The notes beneath the pieces are model-generated. The model made no database searches. It saw nothing but the letters and a program-made list of their open reading frames with translations, and was not told the origin of the DNA. Below are positions 1 through 11,943 of a stretch of 64,000 bases of DNA, piece by piece; the first letter of the stretch is position 1, and each line of letters opens with the position of its first letter. The DNA lies in contig JAQFWX010000080.1 in the NCBI GenBank assembly GCA_027605045.1, forward strand, positions 1-64,000, given 5' to 3'. The position numbers and the translations under genes were made by a program. This stretch comes from Phallus indusiatus (lineage: Eukaryota > Basidiomycota > Agaricomycetes > Phallales > Phallaceae).

Positions 1-232
1 AAATCAGAATCAGAAAGCAACGTGACAAATGAAAATGAGAGCACTACAGCACACGAACAGCGATGTGCGCAATGTATCAACGAGACTCGAGAGAATTTGT
101 TCCAATGAGACAGATAGCGTTCAAAAAAAGGTGAGAAGGGAAAGAGAAAACAGATAAAAAGTAAGATAGAAAAGAAAAGAAAAAGTACCGGAAGCATAAG
201 AAAACAGATTTACTGGTACACATGTGTCCTTC

Positions 233-794
233 TTAGTCATCGTCGTCGTCTTTATCGCTGCCAGCATCTTTCTTTCCTAAAACATACCATAATCAGAAAT
301 AACTTTTTCAACGGGATAATTTTGGACACATACATTGACTGCGGCTTTCTCCCGTTCAGCGCGAGCTTTATCCTGGGTAGCTTGTTCAATGTAGGGCTAC
401 AATGTTTTGTACTTTATTAAATTGGGAATGTGAGAGCTGGGTCACCAACCTTTTTCTCATCTTCATCTAGCTCCTTCCATTTAGCACCTAGGAGTTTTCC
501 AACCTCACCTAAGGTAACTGTAAATGCTACGACTTATTTAAACAAATAGGGATTACCAAAGCTGGCGTCAGGGTTTTCAGCCTTGATCCTCTCCCTCCAG
601 TCTTGGCTGAAGAACATGTACGCGGAAAGGGCTCGTTTAGGTCCATCTCTGTTTTTCTTGGGCACCTTTTTTCGGCGGCAGCCTTTTTCTAAGAAAAAGA
701 ATAATAAATAAATTGAAGAGATAGATATATGCAGTCTATACACTGAGGAACTAATAAGGCGCACCTTGGTGACTTTGGTGGTTTCTTTGGGCAT
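233..794 (-). CDS. NHP6: NHP6-type HMG-box chromatin protein
   Basis: Small abundant HMG-box protein that bends DNA and assists nucleosome remodelling and the FACT complex in the nucleus. I read five exons: 794-765 ([10 protein letters not shown]), 688-557, 508-450, 396 to about 333, and 276-233. The HMG box is clear, with [20 protein letters not shown], then [20 protein letters not shown], then [19 protein letters not shown]. An acidic [14 protein letters not shown] tail precedes the TAA. Total length is about 100 residues, normal for the family. Two junctions do not stay in frame as written: the Lys-rich stretch at the T6 run 667-672 (plus strand), and the splice near 333, where one more G would give AVNGKKD. 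A longer first intron ending after the A6 run would avoid the first problem but lose the usual AAAEK basic segment. Family identification is secure; the exact N-terminal model is not. Confidence 0.88.
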
Positions 795-1439
795 CTAGAA
801 CGGAAAAATATATCAGAAACTAGTTTATGACGAAGGTAGTGATATAAAGGAGCAATGAAAATCCAGTGGGGAACGCGCTAGCGAGTTCGGACCAAGCGCG
901 TCCCACGATTAGGACACCGCCAAGGGAGGACCTCGTTCGGATGCTCGACAGCGACGGCGGGGGTGACGATGAGCAAAAAAGAAGGATAGAATGTCGTGGA
1001 GAAGACCAGAAGACACGTAACTGCAATAAGAAAAACTCACTTTGTCGAGAGGTGGTGTACAGTTAAATAGTACTGCTGGAAAGCGCGCGGATGCTCTGCA
1101 CTACTAGTGGTACTATAATACGGTGAGGCAGGCTAGAGGGGCGTACGGCTCTCCTCCAAAAAACCCCCCACAATTATTTTCAAACTCAGCTGTCGCCCGG
1201 TCATCGGCTTATGTGAAATGTTCAGTCTCCGATTGAATTGGTTGACAACATGGCACGCCCCGCATACACACACATCATTTGAAGGCGGCTCATTCAAACA
1301 TTTATCTGTTTTGTGTAGTCGGACGAGCTTGAAGTGCGATGGAACAAAGATTAGCTTGGTTAAGTTATATGTAATTTAATTTTCACGGCGAGGCCTAAAT
1401 AGTGGACATCAGCAGAAAAGAATCGATAGAGTTGTAAGC
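795..1439. other. Intergenic: upstream of NHP6, downstream of the AN1 gene
   Basis: I see no supported gene here. Short ORFs on both strands (for example 866-1066 plus) have no family features. The stretch should hold the NHP6 promoter and the 3' end of the AN1 zinc-finger gene. Confidence 0.6.
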
Positions 1440-2272
1440 TTATTCGCTGCCAAACACAAGGTTGACGATTCCTCCATCTTTCACCTGCGACTTCATGTCT
1501 TCTCCATTGATAAAATCACTCCTTCTGGTGAGGCGAGATATACCGGCTTACATAAGTTCAGAAACGTCTTGAATCGACATCGGATAAAAGACATACTCAC
1601 AGTCGTATCTGAGATAGTTATATGGAATGCTTTTGCAATCAAGTCTATAGCACGCCCGGTGATCATGGTCTGCGGCGAATGTCAGCCCCGTTTATCTATA
1701 GAATCCTGTGCTAGACTGCTAGACCTTTGAGCACCAAAAGATTCTCTCTTGTGATTGAAACCGAACTTTGAAGTGAATTCTCTCCTGATCGGCGTGGAGG
1801 CATCTTTGGCCACCAACGGAATAGCACTGCGCTTAAATTTGATCTGTTGGATGTGAGGGTTTTCTGAGCCTTTTGTGGCGATGCCGGCCGGTTTGGCTTT
1901 AGCAGGGAAGTGCTTGGCAAGCAGGGCACGAGCTTCGGGATTGCCTGCTTTTGTTGCACCCGTTACAACTGGAGACGATGTCGACGTGACGGCTGGTGGG
2001 ACACAGTCATTGCTATGAAATCGATGTACTGGGCACACAGGTTTGGCACAATTCGCGCATGTTGAAATCGAGAGTTGAGGACAAAGAAAGCATGATGATG
2101 ATGTGACGTTCTCGTGAGTTGTCGAGTTAGTGGCCACGGGTTGAGAGCTGCAGGCATGATCAAATATGTGAGACGAGCAAAAGTCATGCTTGCAATGTAC
2201 ACAAGCAATTGGCAGAAAATCTCGTAGATTGCATTGCTTACAATGACGTCCAACGTCCAAGTCCGAGTCCAT
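1440..2272 (-). CDS. AN1-type zinc-finger protein with C-terminal ubiquitin-like domain (CUZ1-like)
   Basis: Probable ubiquitin/proteasome- or Cdc48-associated zinc-finger protein of the ZFAND2/Cuz1 group. The ATG at 2272 gives MDSDLDVGRHCKQCNLRDFL, the start of an AN1 finger. Its zinc ligands continue through CVHCKHDFCSSH and DHACSS, and a second Cys/His cluster follows (CFLCPQLSISTCANCAKPVC then HRFHSNDC). After a basic linker the frame meets a TGA, but an intron ending at about 1664 (branch GCTGAC, acceptor CGCCGCAG) restores TMITGRAIDLIAKAF, the start of a ubiquitin-like fold. The last exon reads PVYLASPEGV and, after a one-base shift at the A4 run 1512-1515, GEDMKSQVKDGGIVNLVFG and a stop. 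The phase of the first intron is unresolved. Domain order matches yeast Cuz1, so stress (arsenite)-linked proteasome recruitment is a family-based guess. Confidence 0.8.
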
Positions 2273-2379
2273 TGTTTGCGTCACGAGATGCGTCTTTTCA
2301 GCGCTTGTCGAATTGTACATACTTTTGCTTCACCAAACACCTTTCCGGGCTTTCTTCTCTCTTTTTCGCCGCCGTACAA
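2273..2379. promoter_or_regulatory. Compact bidirectional promoter, AN1 protein / CRIB kinase
   Basis: Only 107 bases separate the ATG of the minus-strand AN1 gene (2272) from the best ATG of the plus-strand CRIB kinase (2380). The two 5' leaders must therefore be very short, overlap, or start inside each other's gene. No TATA box is evident. Confidence 0.55.
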
Positions 2380-5300
2380 ATGGACTCAAAAAGTCGATTT
2401 CCCGGCTTACGGCTGTTCAGAATAAATAGCGCAAGTGGTCATAATAGCCACACTGGGCACTCGCAGCCGCCACCATTATCTTCTCTGCCACCGCCTCATC
2501 CACCGCCGACGGCTTATGACAGCAACTCCGGTTTCTTCATGTATACCTCGACGATTGGGGCAGCGAGTACACCCGATCTTTCATATAATTCGATGCGTTC
2601 ACCATCAAGTGATTACCCTCGTTTCCAGTCTCCAGTCTCTCCTTTTCTTCAGCAGACACCCGCGTCTTCTTCCCAGACATCCTATCTAGCTTCACCAGCA
2701 ACAGCTCTTCGGAAAAGTCTTACCAAACTCTCGTCCCTAGGAAGAAGGGGTACCAAATCAGCAAACATACCTCATTCTCCTTCCCTGAATGTTTTGCCTG
2801 AGTGTAATGATGAGGGTATCTCTGCACCGTATAACTTCCAGGTTTGTTCATTTTCATTTCGGAAGTAATTTTCATTCTTGAATCATCTTTTTCAGCATAA
2901 TATCCATGTGAACGATAGTCTTCAGGGAATGCCTCCATCTTGGTTCTCCACTCTTCTTGCTGCGGGTTTCACTCGAGAAGAAATCGATAATCTTCGAGTC
3001 GTTCGCAACCAACGCGTTGCAACACAGCCTATTACAGCAACTTCTACTCGAGATCATATTTCTCCTATCATGGCTACGTTCCCAGCAGTTCACCAGAATA
3101 CTACGTCTCTCTCCCAGTTTGGCGAATTGTATCACCCCCCTCCAAGGATGAATACCTCCTCTCAAACTTCTCAAAGCACACACCTTCATCACAACCATAA
3201 TAATCCCTCGAAATCAATATCGTTGTTCTCGAATTCCGTCCGCTCTTCATCTCCTTCGGACTCGAGAGAATCCATATCACCATCTTCGCACGTAACCCAG
3301 CAATCAATGCTATCACCCTTGTATACCCAACAAACTGCTGGCTATACCCCATCATCTCATAGTCACCAAACATATTCTCAGTCAGATTACGACGACAGTA
3401 CGAGACGATCTCCTACAGAGACAAGCTTGCGCGCCTCGACAGACACTGTTACATATTCTCAGCAGTCTTCAAATACGAGTCACATTCACTCTGGACGACG
3501 TAGCGCAATTACACCTCCTATCCATACACATAATTATCACCCGGTTATGTATCGAGTTGTTAATGAGGATCCAACCCCTACTACACCTCCTGCGTATGCA
3601 TCACCTAAATCTCCATACCGGTCTCATGAGAAAGGTCTGGAAAAAGCTTTCCGCTGGGAAGCTTCAACCAGTACTCAAGGACAAAGCTCTTTCGAGGCGA
3701 ATGTCTCGCCAGTTATCTCACAACCTGCTGCAGACTTAAATTCAACTCATGATTCACCTTTGCAAACTAATTCGCAGTCCCATCGGACAATGCATGTCGT
3801 TAACCAAGAAGCCGAAGTTACTCGCGAGGAACCACCCCTGCTACCATCTAATCATTCCGACAAAACCATATCTTCCGCGCCAGGAACTATTGTTGGTGAA
3901 GATCACCGTGAAGAGAGTTATATCACTGAGAGGCTCTCACTATCACCTACCTTAGATCCAGTCAATGGCGTGTCGAAACCTGATGTCTCTGTTAATGATA
4001 ACTTTATGGAAGACCTGGGGGAACACTCGTCCTCCCCAACTGCGCCCCCTCGACTATCTCTTCACACCGATCAGGACGATGATTGGTCGACAATATTGAG
4101 ATTCTCTTTTTCTGGAAACAATGCAAATCTGAAAAGCGATAATCAAAGCACCACTACCAGTCCATTACAGAACTCCTCGGGGACGGCACCCAATCTCTTC
4201 ACTCCGAAAGTAAATCGCACATCCCGCCGTAGCTCAATAATTTACGGTCCAAGAGGCTCACCTAGTTCCAAAGAGAAGCTGTATCATAACGCCGAACCCA
4301 GATACTCTAGCACCGTTGGGACGGAAATCGGTATCTTGCGTGAACAAGAGGAATCTTCCCCTGTAATCGCGAGTTCCGCCATTCGGCATGAATTAACGAA
4401 AGAGGTATACGATGACTCTGCAAATGAAGAAAGTTGGGCGGACAACTATTTGGATATGAAGGATGGCGATTGCGGGGACTCGGAAGATGTCGAGGTGGAG
4501 GATGGAGCCCAGGAAAAATCAATCTCCGGAGAATTGACGCTAACACCTGGACGTAATTCTCCCCGCGGTTCTTTTGATTCGTCTCTGACAAGACAGCCAC
4601 CCTCTCCTGGCACCACTCAACGTTCCTTACCATCTCCTTCACCTTCGCAGTATGTGTTTGTCACTACCCCGAAAGCCATAACTCCACTGTCGCCATCGAC
4701 ATCAATGGTTTCTCCCAGTCTTTCTCCGACATTTGCAATGCGCCCTACTTCGATTCTATCTCGAAGGTCCTTTGATTTACCACCGCCATTACCACCGCCT
4801 GAAGAGGACCTACCCCCAACGCCAGAAGAAGCGGCCGCTATGGGACTCGTGAATACTCCTCCCCCGAAGCTGACTCCAAAAAGCACGCACAGTACGCAGG
4901 GTGGAGACATAACTCATGCGAACACTCGGATCCAGCAGGACAGTCAACTCGCGCAACCACCAGCTTTTGCAACTTCTTCCAGCCGATTAGGCTCACAACA
5001 GCCTCTGTCCTCGTTAACCACCAATATCCCAGCAACAACATATCAAAAGCGAGACCTTCCACCTGTGCCTCTTAAAGTTAATACGGGAGTGAAGCATGCG
5101 CACGTACCAACGTCCTCAATTTCTTCGACATCATCGCATAATAGATCCGCTTCAGGATATCTTTCTAATCCGGGTGGGTTGACGATCGGACGTCCACCAC
5201 CTTTACCTATGCCTCCAATCGGGAAAGTCCTCCCTTCTGTTATTATGCAACAGAGACGAGCCGCAGCGGCTACTAGTGATGTGTACCAGCCAAAAAATAC

Positions 5301-7003
5301 GACCATCAACCGTTTGTCAACTGTAGCCGCAAATCCGAACCTAACACCTTCGCCTTCAGCATCAACCTTTTCTCATTCATCGAAATCCGCATATTCTCCT
5401 GATACTTCAGAGACTGACTCAGTTTCTGATATACGAAAGCTATCCACGACTAACGGGAATTCGAGCTCAGTTCGTGCAGCCAATATTTCTTCCTCCCCAG
5501 CATCGCTATCAGATGAAGCCGCCTCTCTCACACCCCTGAGGGAGATAACTCGCTTGAATGCATCGTAGACACGAGACACGATGATTTAAGACGTATCCAC
5601 AGCGATACTTGGTCAGCAGAGAGCAAATCATCGGAAGAGAGCCCTAAAGTTAATGGTCGAAAGAATGATGTCCCACTGGATCTCACAGAAGTTGTCGAAC
5701 CCCTAGTCCATCTGTCCCGTTGACGCCATCAATCGCGGTGAATGGGCGCGCCATAGTAACTACGCAGAATTCCAATTCCATCCCTCCAGAGTCTTTCCAG
5801 ATGCACCCCATCCCTCTAGACCTGCCGCTCGTTCTTCATCCAATCAAAGAGTACATTTCCATCGATGTAGAGCCATTAGATGTCTTTTCCGAGTTACAAG
5901 AAATAGCCCTAGGCCAGTATGGATCAGTTTACATGGCTCAAGTTCAGTCACAGGAAGACATCACAGCTACATCGACTGTGGCTATAAAAAAAGTACCAAT
6001 TTCCACCAAAGGCACTCCTAAGATCAGTCATCTCAAACGAGAACTTGGCTTGATGTCGAAAATTCGACATAAACATATACTGGAGACCGAAGCCTTGTTT
6101 TACGAGCCTACTGAAAGCATGCTCTGGATACAAATGGAGCTGATGGAGAGGAGTTTAGCAGATATACTCGCTCTAGGGGCAGAGGGCTTAGATATCCAAG
6201 AGCGAGTAATTGCCCGATTCGCTTCAGACGTGAGTCATATTCGTCGTTTGCCGGGTTCGCGCTTCTCAATATTTCTCTCAGATCCTTTCCGCGCTCGCAT
6301 ACTTAAATGAACAAGGGATAGCACATCGTGATGTTCGTTCAGACAATTTGCTCATGAATGGTGACGGCGTATTGAAACTTGGTGAGCCTTATTCAACCGA
6401 ACCTTGTATACGTATTTACCAGGGATATAGCGGATCTTTCCAATGCTATTCAAGTTCCACAGACCAATTCAATACGTCTAGACATTGTGGGGATTCAATA
6501 TTGGCAAGCTCCGGAAATCAGAAGGTAGGTTCTAATTTATATTCACTAGGTTCGTTTATTAATTCCTGTACCACAAGTGGCCGATATGATGCATTAAAAA
6601 TTGACGTCTGGTCTCTGGGGGCTACCGTAAGCATACACCGTAGTTTCCATCTACCGCGCTTAATAACACTCTAACTCAGGTATGGGAATGTGCCGAATTC
6701 GATCCCCCATTTTCTGAGGTTGAGGATCCCAATGACCTCGGCGTGCGATGGCCCCCGCTTTCGCGCGCGGATCAGTTCTCGAAGGATTTTCATGACTTTC
6801 TACGATTATGCTCAGAACCGGCACCTTCACGCCCTCTACCTGGTCGTCTCCTTCGGGTAGGTCATTGAGAAATCTCCGAGTATAACGGCTTATTTTTTTT
6901 TCTAAAGCACATGTATATCCAAACGGCATGTCCTCGTGTTGATGTCTTATCCCTCTTAAACGTGTGTCGATCGATGGAGGAGGCTATGCGGAATAGCGAT
7001 TGA
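2380..7003 (+). CDS. CRIB-domain PAK/STE20-like protein kinase with divergent DFG (DLS)
   Basis: Large Rho-GTPase-binding kinase of the p21-activated class. Exons are 2380-2841, 2896-6229, 6282-6381, 6431-6524, 6578-6626, 6680-6856 and 6908-7003. They total 4312 nt, which is 3n only if two missing bases are added, giving about 1437 residues. The CRIB motif ISAPYNFQHNIHV spans residues 147-159, split by intron 1, and is followed by PPSWFSTLLAAGFTREEI as in PAKs. A roughly 950-residue Ser/Pro-rich linker with PPPLPPPEE-type proline runs follows. The C-terminal kinase domain has glycine loop LGQYGSVY, VAIKK (Lys about 1186), HRDVRSDN (about 1282-1289), DLS instead of DFG (about 1301), WQAPEI and KIDVWSLGA. 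The key Lys and both Asp residues are present, so it may be active. Frame breaks lie in C4 runs at 5533-5536 and 5700-5703. I chose the ATG at 2380 because the in-frame upstream ATG at 2209 lies inside the AN1 gene. Confidence 0.87.
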
Positions 7004-7212
7004 ATCCGTTTCTTAATGAAACATATAACATTCATTCATGATGTATGAAGCATACACATATTTTATTTTCTTGTTTACAGGCGTACATTTATTCAGTAAT
7101 CATATCTTTTCAAATGTCACTAAGACTCACTTGCAATAGTCCGGAGCAATACAGTTTTCATCTTCTTACATAAGTAATATACGGGCGCTAAAAATCACAC
7201 TCTTTGATCCCA

Positions 7213-9232
7213 ATGAGCACTCTGCTGAAAGCGTCCAGCAGGAATCGTGGTGAGCACCAAGTATTTCATTACTCGGAATATCTTCAACTTAATATCTCCT
7301 CGACTCATGAATTTTTGCTCGCTGAAAAGTATTCTGTCGCTCATTCGCTACTGTAGCAGAGCCACCCGTGCGACACTATGGTGGTCTTAAAGACCAGGTG
7401 TATTCCTTTGCCATTATTTTGCCAACGCAACTAATATTCATGATTATAGGATCGTATATTTACCAATGTATACAGCCGTCATGATCATGGTATTAAAGGT
7501 GCCATGGTGAGTATGCAACATTCTGCAAAAACCTTCCCCTTGCTTATTTCTGTCTGCTTCACTTTTTAGAGTCGTGGGGATTGGCATAAGACGAAGGACA
7601 TATTATTAAAGGGCGATTCGTGGATAATTCAGACAATTAAAGATTCCGGATTACGTGGTCGCGGTGGCGCAGGGTTTCCCAGTGGCCTAAAATGGAGCTT
7701 TATGAACAAACCCGGCTGGGAGAAGGATAAAAGGTTGGCTGCAATGTTTGAGAATTCGGAGGTTGTTGAGCATCTTTTAGACCGCGATATCTAGTTGTCA
7801 ATGCTGATGAAGGGGAACCGGGAACATGTAAAGACCGTGAAATACTTCGTGGTGATCCCCACAAGCTGGTTGAAGGGTGTCTCGTTGCCGGACGTGGAAT
7901 GAACGCCACTGCTGGTAAGTGTTACTTGTAATTCTCTTTCCGTATTAAATGTAGATTTATGATTGTATTACAATAGCGTACATATACATTCGCGGCGAAT
8001 TCTATCAAGAGGCAATGCACTTGCAACAAGCTATTGATGAGGCCTATAAAGCTGGATTTTTAGGCCCCAATGCTTGTGGCTCCGGTTATAGCTTCGATGT
8101 TTATGTCCATCGTGGCGCAGGTGCTTATATTTGTGGCGAAGAGACTGCTTTGATTGAAAGTTTGGAGGGTAAACAAGGGAAACCTCGGTTGAAGCCTCCA
8201 TTCCCTGCTGACGTCGGGTTATTTGGATGCCCCACAACCGTCGCCAACGTCGAAACTGTTGCAGTGGCACCTACAATTTGTCGTCGTGGTGCAACGTGGT
8301 TCGCTGGTTTTGGACGGCAAAGAAACCAAGGCACAAAACTGTTTTGCGTCAGTGGACACGTCAACAACCCATGCGTAGTTGAGGAAGAAATGAGCATTCC
8401 TTTGAAGGAACTTGTTGAAAAACATTGTGGCGGTATCAAAGGAGGTTGGGACAACCTTCTTGGCATTATACCTGGTGGATGTTCAGTTCCCGTTTTGCCG
8501 AAATATAAATGTGAAGAAGTTCTGTACGTTCCTCATTGCTTTTTTTGGCTTTCTCCCCTGGCTTTTGTTTCCAAGTCTTACGTGTTACAGGATGGATTAT
8601 GATTCGTTAAAAGACGCACAAAGCGGTCTTGGAACGGGCGCCGTCATTGTTATGGACAAAACTACTGACATTGTCAAAGCGATCGCTCGTTTTTCACACG
8701 TTTGTGATCTGTCTCCGTCAAGAAGTTTTTTTGACTGACCGAGATCTAGTTCTACAAGCACGAATCGTGCGGACAATGCACGCCTTGTAGGGAAGGGACC
8801 ACATGGATGATGAACATGATGGATCGTATGGTAGAAGGTCGTGCTCACTATCGCGAAATTGATATGCTGCTCGAACTAACGTACGTCAATTTTTGCAATG
8901 ACCGGTGAATTCTTCACCTGTAATATTGTTTAGTAAACAAGTGGAGGTAAGACTATTTGCGCCTTGGGAGATGCAGCTGCCTGGCCAATTCAAGGTCTTA
9001 TGAGACATTTCCGTAAGTCAGTAACCTCAGCTTTGTTTAAAGGATTCATAAGTCTTCAGGGCCCGAGGTCGAGGCTCGCATCTCAGCTTTTAGAAGTCAA
9101 AATGGACCTGTGCTCTTTGGTGGACGTTTAAGATCACAGACAGACCCAGGACTTGCTCTTCCCGATAACATGGGTGGTTATCTGGAGGATGATGCCGCTC
9201 GGGTGCCTGCCACACCCCCAATGATTTCTTAG
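7213..9232 (+). CDS. NDUFV1: NADH:ubiquinone oxidoreductase 51 kDa flavoprotein 1 (complex I)
   Basis: Subunit at the tip of the mitochondrial complex I matrix arm. It binds NADH and FMN and carries Fe-S cluster N3. Ten exons: 7213-7249, 7357-7397, 7450-7506, 7570-7733, 7781-7914, 7977-8523, 8591-8699, 8750-8880, 8934-9012 and 9060-9232. They total 1472 nt, one short of 3n, giving about 490 residues, the normal size. Diagnostic motifs: [56 protein letters not shown], and the cluster ligands [13 protein letters not shown]. The first exon should encode the start of a mitochondrial presequence. The frame breaks at GG 8946-8947, where one extra G restores [18 protein letters not shown]. Since the rest is highly conserved, I read this as a sequence error. 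It converges on the acid phosphatase gene, with 165 bases between the stops. Confidence 0.95.
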
Positions 9233-9397
9233 GGCACATTCCAACAGCCAATTAATACTATAATGCACATAGGATTTCAAGTGGTAAATCAGAAAAGGAT
9301 TACACACTGCGCTTATCATAATGTGAAGCTGGTTGGACTTCGGATACATTATACATGAGTTTCCTTGTGTGACACAAAAAGACACATACGGATATAT

Positions 9398-11097
9398 CTA
9401 CAAAATATAGAAATAGACAACAAGGGCAGCAAGCATTGAAGAGGTGTGTGTTACTACCAAGTTAGTAGCTTTTGAGGTTGTAGGAGTCGACCCTGGAGCA
9501 GGAGCAGTGGCTGAAGTATTTAGTGGCCCACTGGCGGGAACTAGCTCACCAACGCCCGTCAAATTCACAGGCGACGGAGCGACTGCAGAAGTAAAGCTAA
9601 GATTGAGGTTTGATGCAGTAAACACTTTCCCTCCTCCTGCACCTACGGCTGACACATTGGGAGCCGTAAATGGAACATACGCATTCGCATTTAGAGCACC
9701 TGGGATCGGCCCACTGATGTTGGTTAATGGAATAGCATCACCGGTGACATTTACGTTCTGCCAATTGGTTTGCTCGGCGACGAAAGAAAAAACATTAGCC
9801 ATAGTTCTGTACAACCATTCCACATTAGAATCATATCATCAGTTTAAAATAGAGGGACATACGCATTTGTATCACCTCTTCCAAGTGAGCCCAAACCCCA
9901 GTTATTTTGAACGGTACTTAAAATGGAATAATGGGTATAGTAGGTCGAATCTTTGGTTCCGCGAAGTTTTTCTGGGATCCCATTGCCCAGGAGTAAAGTA
10001 AAGACTTGGTTATTGACCGTATCCGTTTCATTTTCGTCGAACGTAAGCAGAATAACCGTTCGGTTGTCATTGAAGGCTGTGTTATTGAGGAGAGGGAGGA
10101 GCCAGAATTGAAGCCATTGCGCCCCATAGTCAATGTTTGTGTCATGAGCATCATCAACCAGATTTGGAGTTATGAAAGCCCATTGTGGAATGACGGATGC
10201 ATTCACGTCAGCCGCAAACCCATTGAAATTGCGGATTCGAGATGTTCGGGAAGGAATGGAGGCCACGGAGTCGAAAATAATCAACGGGTTGTGTTTACGC
10301 ACATAGTAAGTATATGGGGGATCTGAGGGCGAAACATAATCCGGTTGTGTAAAACTAGTGAAGGTGAGTTACATAAGTACATTACAGAAACCTCATTACT
10401 TACTTGAAACCTTGGAATCCATCCGTTGGCATGGATTCTTGGTATTCAGCCCAGGAAATGTTCTTAGCCTCCAACAAGTCGACAATCGTTGATATACTGA
10501 TTATTAATCAAGATCTATCCATAATCAACTGTGGGAGAAGATTAGACTAAAACTTACTTGCTTGGAATGTTGTAAAAGTCATCGTCGTGCATTCCAAAGA
10601 AATCACCACCAACCGAAGCAACGTAGTTAGGTTCAGAGGGATGCGTCAAAGCAAAATACTGATCAAGAAGAATCCCTTGTTTTGCTAGATCAAGAAAAGT
10701 TTGCTTCCCACAAATGTAAGTTTTACATAGGGTATCACGCTGTTAGATGGAGACACCAACAGTACTATTGGTCGTGGCGAAGTCAGTGTTCTCTAACCAA
10801 ATCTGATGGGTGGATTTGAGACTTCTCCTTTAGACAAGATACTTGTGGCTGACTTACCTGGAGAAAGCGATCGAATGCTTTTCCAGGGACTACATCGCTT
10901 TTTGGGAGAGTACCATTGCTGGGCTGTCCAAAGTTAGGTGAAGGAATCAAAGGCCCACTAGACGGTGCTTTGAAGGTGGGGACCTACAGGAAGTTGAGTC
11001 ATGAAAATGCAATTTCAGCCAGCAACGAGGTACATACTTGAGCTGCAAAGACAGCGGCAGGTAAAGTCCAAGGGAGGAAAGCCGACAAGGAAAACAT
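9398..11097 (-). CDS. Secreted or GPI-anchored acid phosphatase (phosphoesterase family)
   Basis: Extracellular phosphatase of the fungal phosphate-repressible acid phosphatase group (Phosphoesterase, PF04185 type), releasing inorganic phosphate from organic esters. The ATG at 11097 gives a signal peptide, MFSLSAFLPWTLPAAVFAAQ. Recognisable blocks in order: IWLENTDFATTNST, FLDLAKQGILLDQYFALTHP, SEPNYVASVGGDFFGMHDDD, KHNPLIIFDSV, then TVILLTFDENETD, then YYTHYSILSTVQNNWGLGSL. Several NxS/T sites fit secretion. The C-terminus is Ser/Thr/Pro-rich and ends in hydrophobic MLAALVVYFYIL, as expected for a GPI signal. An apparent in-frame TAA near 10740 lies in an intron. The last intron has a GTATGT donor after DTN and resumes at NVFSFVAEQTNWQNVNVT. 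A TATA box and a CACGTG site lie upstream. Confidence 0.88.
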
Positions 11098-11943
11098 GAC
11101 CAGACAATCAAGACTTCACACATCTTGAGCTTTTTGGTGGCGGTTTATATACATTATAACCAGCGGGGTAATAGTTACCATTGAGGAAGGGGTAATCAAT
11201 AACTCGATTATTCGAGCTTCGATCAGCGCGGGAGTGAGATATCAAAGATATCAGAGGAGAAAAATTCCCCTTAGGGCAAACAACAATGACTGGGCTGCCT
11301 ATAGGAATAGCTTACTGTTGTGAGCCGACGAAAAATGTGCTTCTTGGCAATGTCATTTTCACCATAGCATCCTGAACATGAAGTACTGGACCAATAAGAA
11401 CATGCACGTGTTGTCTATGCTGTTCATTTGGAGCGCATGAGACGTCTGATTTCTACGCCAATCGAGCCCAACGCTAAAATTAGCGCCAATATTTAAAAAT
11501 GATGCCTTTAAAGAAAGGAAAAGACGAAGCAAGAAACGTGATGAGGAACAGTGAGGAACCGAAATCGTGCGTGAATCAAAATGAGCTAACCAACGGTGAT
11601 GTCACACGACACGCGACAGCGACAGTGGGAAGAGAATCCTCAACTGCCCTGAAATATTCCGTTGACAGCTGAGCATATGGTCTCGCTGATCTTATGCACC
11701 GCGCATCAGACATGTGACTGTGGTAGATATAGTTGACGTTTCATTTTAACAGCGACGCCAGCTTAGAGAACTTGGACTGTCTTTTGCGGCTGAATAAACT
11801 TCGCAGGGGGTGCTTAAACTTCAGGTGAAAAGCGTGGACTTTGGTTTAGTGTAATTGTAAACGTCGAACTGCTAAAAAAATATAGAATATAAGAAATTCA
11901 GTAATAACAAATGAAAAATGAAAATGAAGGATAATAATAGATA
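11098..11943. other. Intergenic: acid phosphatase promoter and MAPK-phosphatase 3' side
   Basis: No gene is visible. On the minus strand a TATATAAA box lies at about 11143-11152, some 50 bases before the phosphatase ATG, and a palindromic CACGTG lies at 11405-11410, about 310 bases upstream. The remainder, up to the stop of the next minus-strand gene at 11944, looks like AT-rich spacer. Confidence 0.6.
11405..11410. promoter_or_regulatory. CACGTG E-box upstream of acid phosphatase
   Basis: Perfect CACGTG palindrome in GCACGTGT context. In fungi, Pho4/NUC-1 type bHLH factors bind CACGTG to induce secreted phosphatases under phosphate starvation. The assignment is by position and family analogy; other bHLH factors, such as Cbf1, use the same core. 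Confidence 0.4.

Noticed and set aside
866..1066. 66-codon plus-strand ORF upstream of NHP6
   Set aside because: No domain, no splice extension, no coding-like composition; lies in the expected NHP6 promoter.
1682..1690. TGA after DKRG in the AN1 gene read as a truncation or homopolymer error
   Set aside because: The TGA is part of the branch-point sequence GCTGAC of an intron; the ubiquitin-like frame resumes after the acceptor.
9444..10326. Long ORFs antisense to the acid phosphatase
   Set aside because: They mirror a clearly coding, conserved minus-strand protein and contain no family motif.
10735..10750. In-frame TAA in the acid phosphatase, suggesting a pseudogene
   Set aside because: It lies in a short intron; splicing TNST to the FLDLAKQGILL block restores the family sequence.
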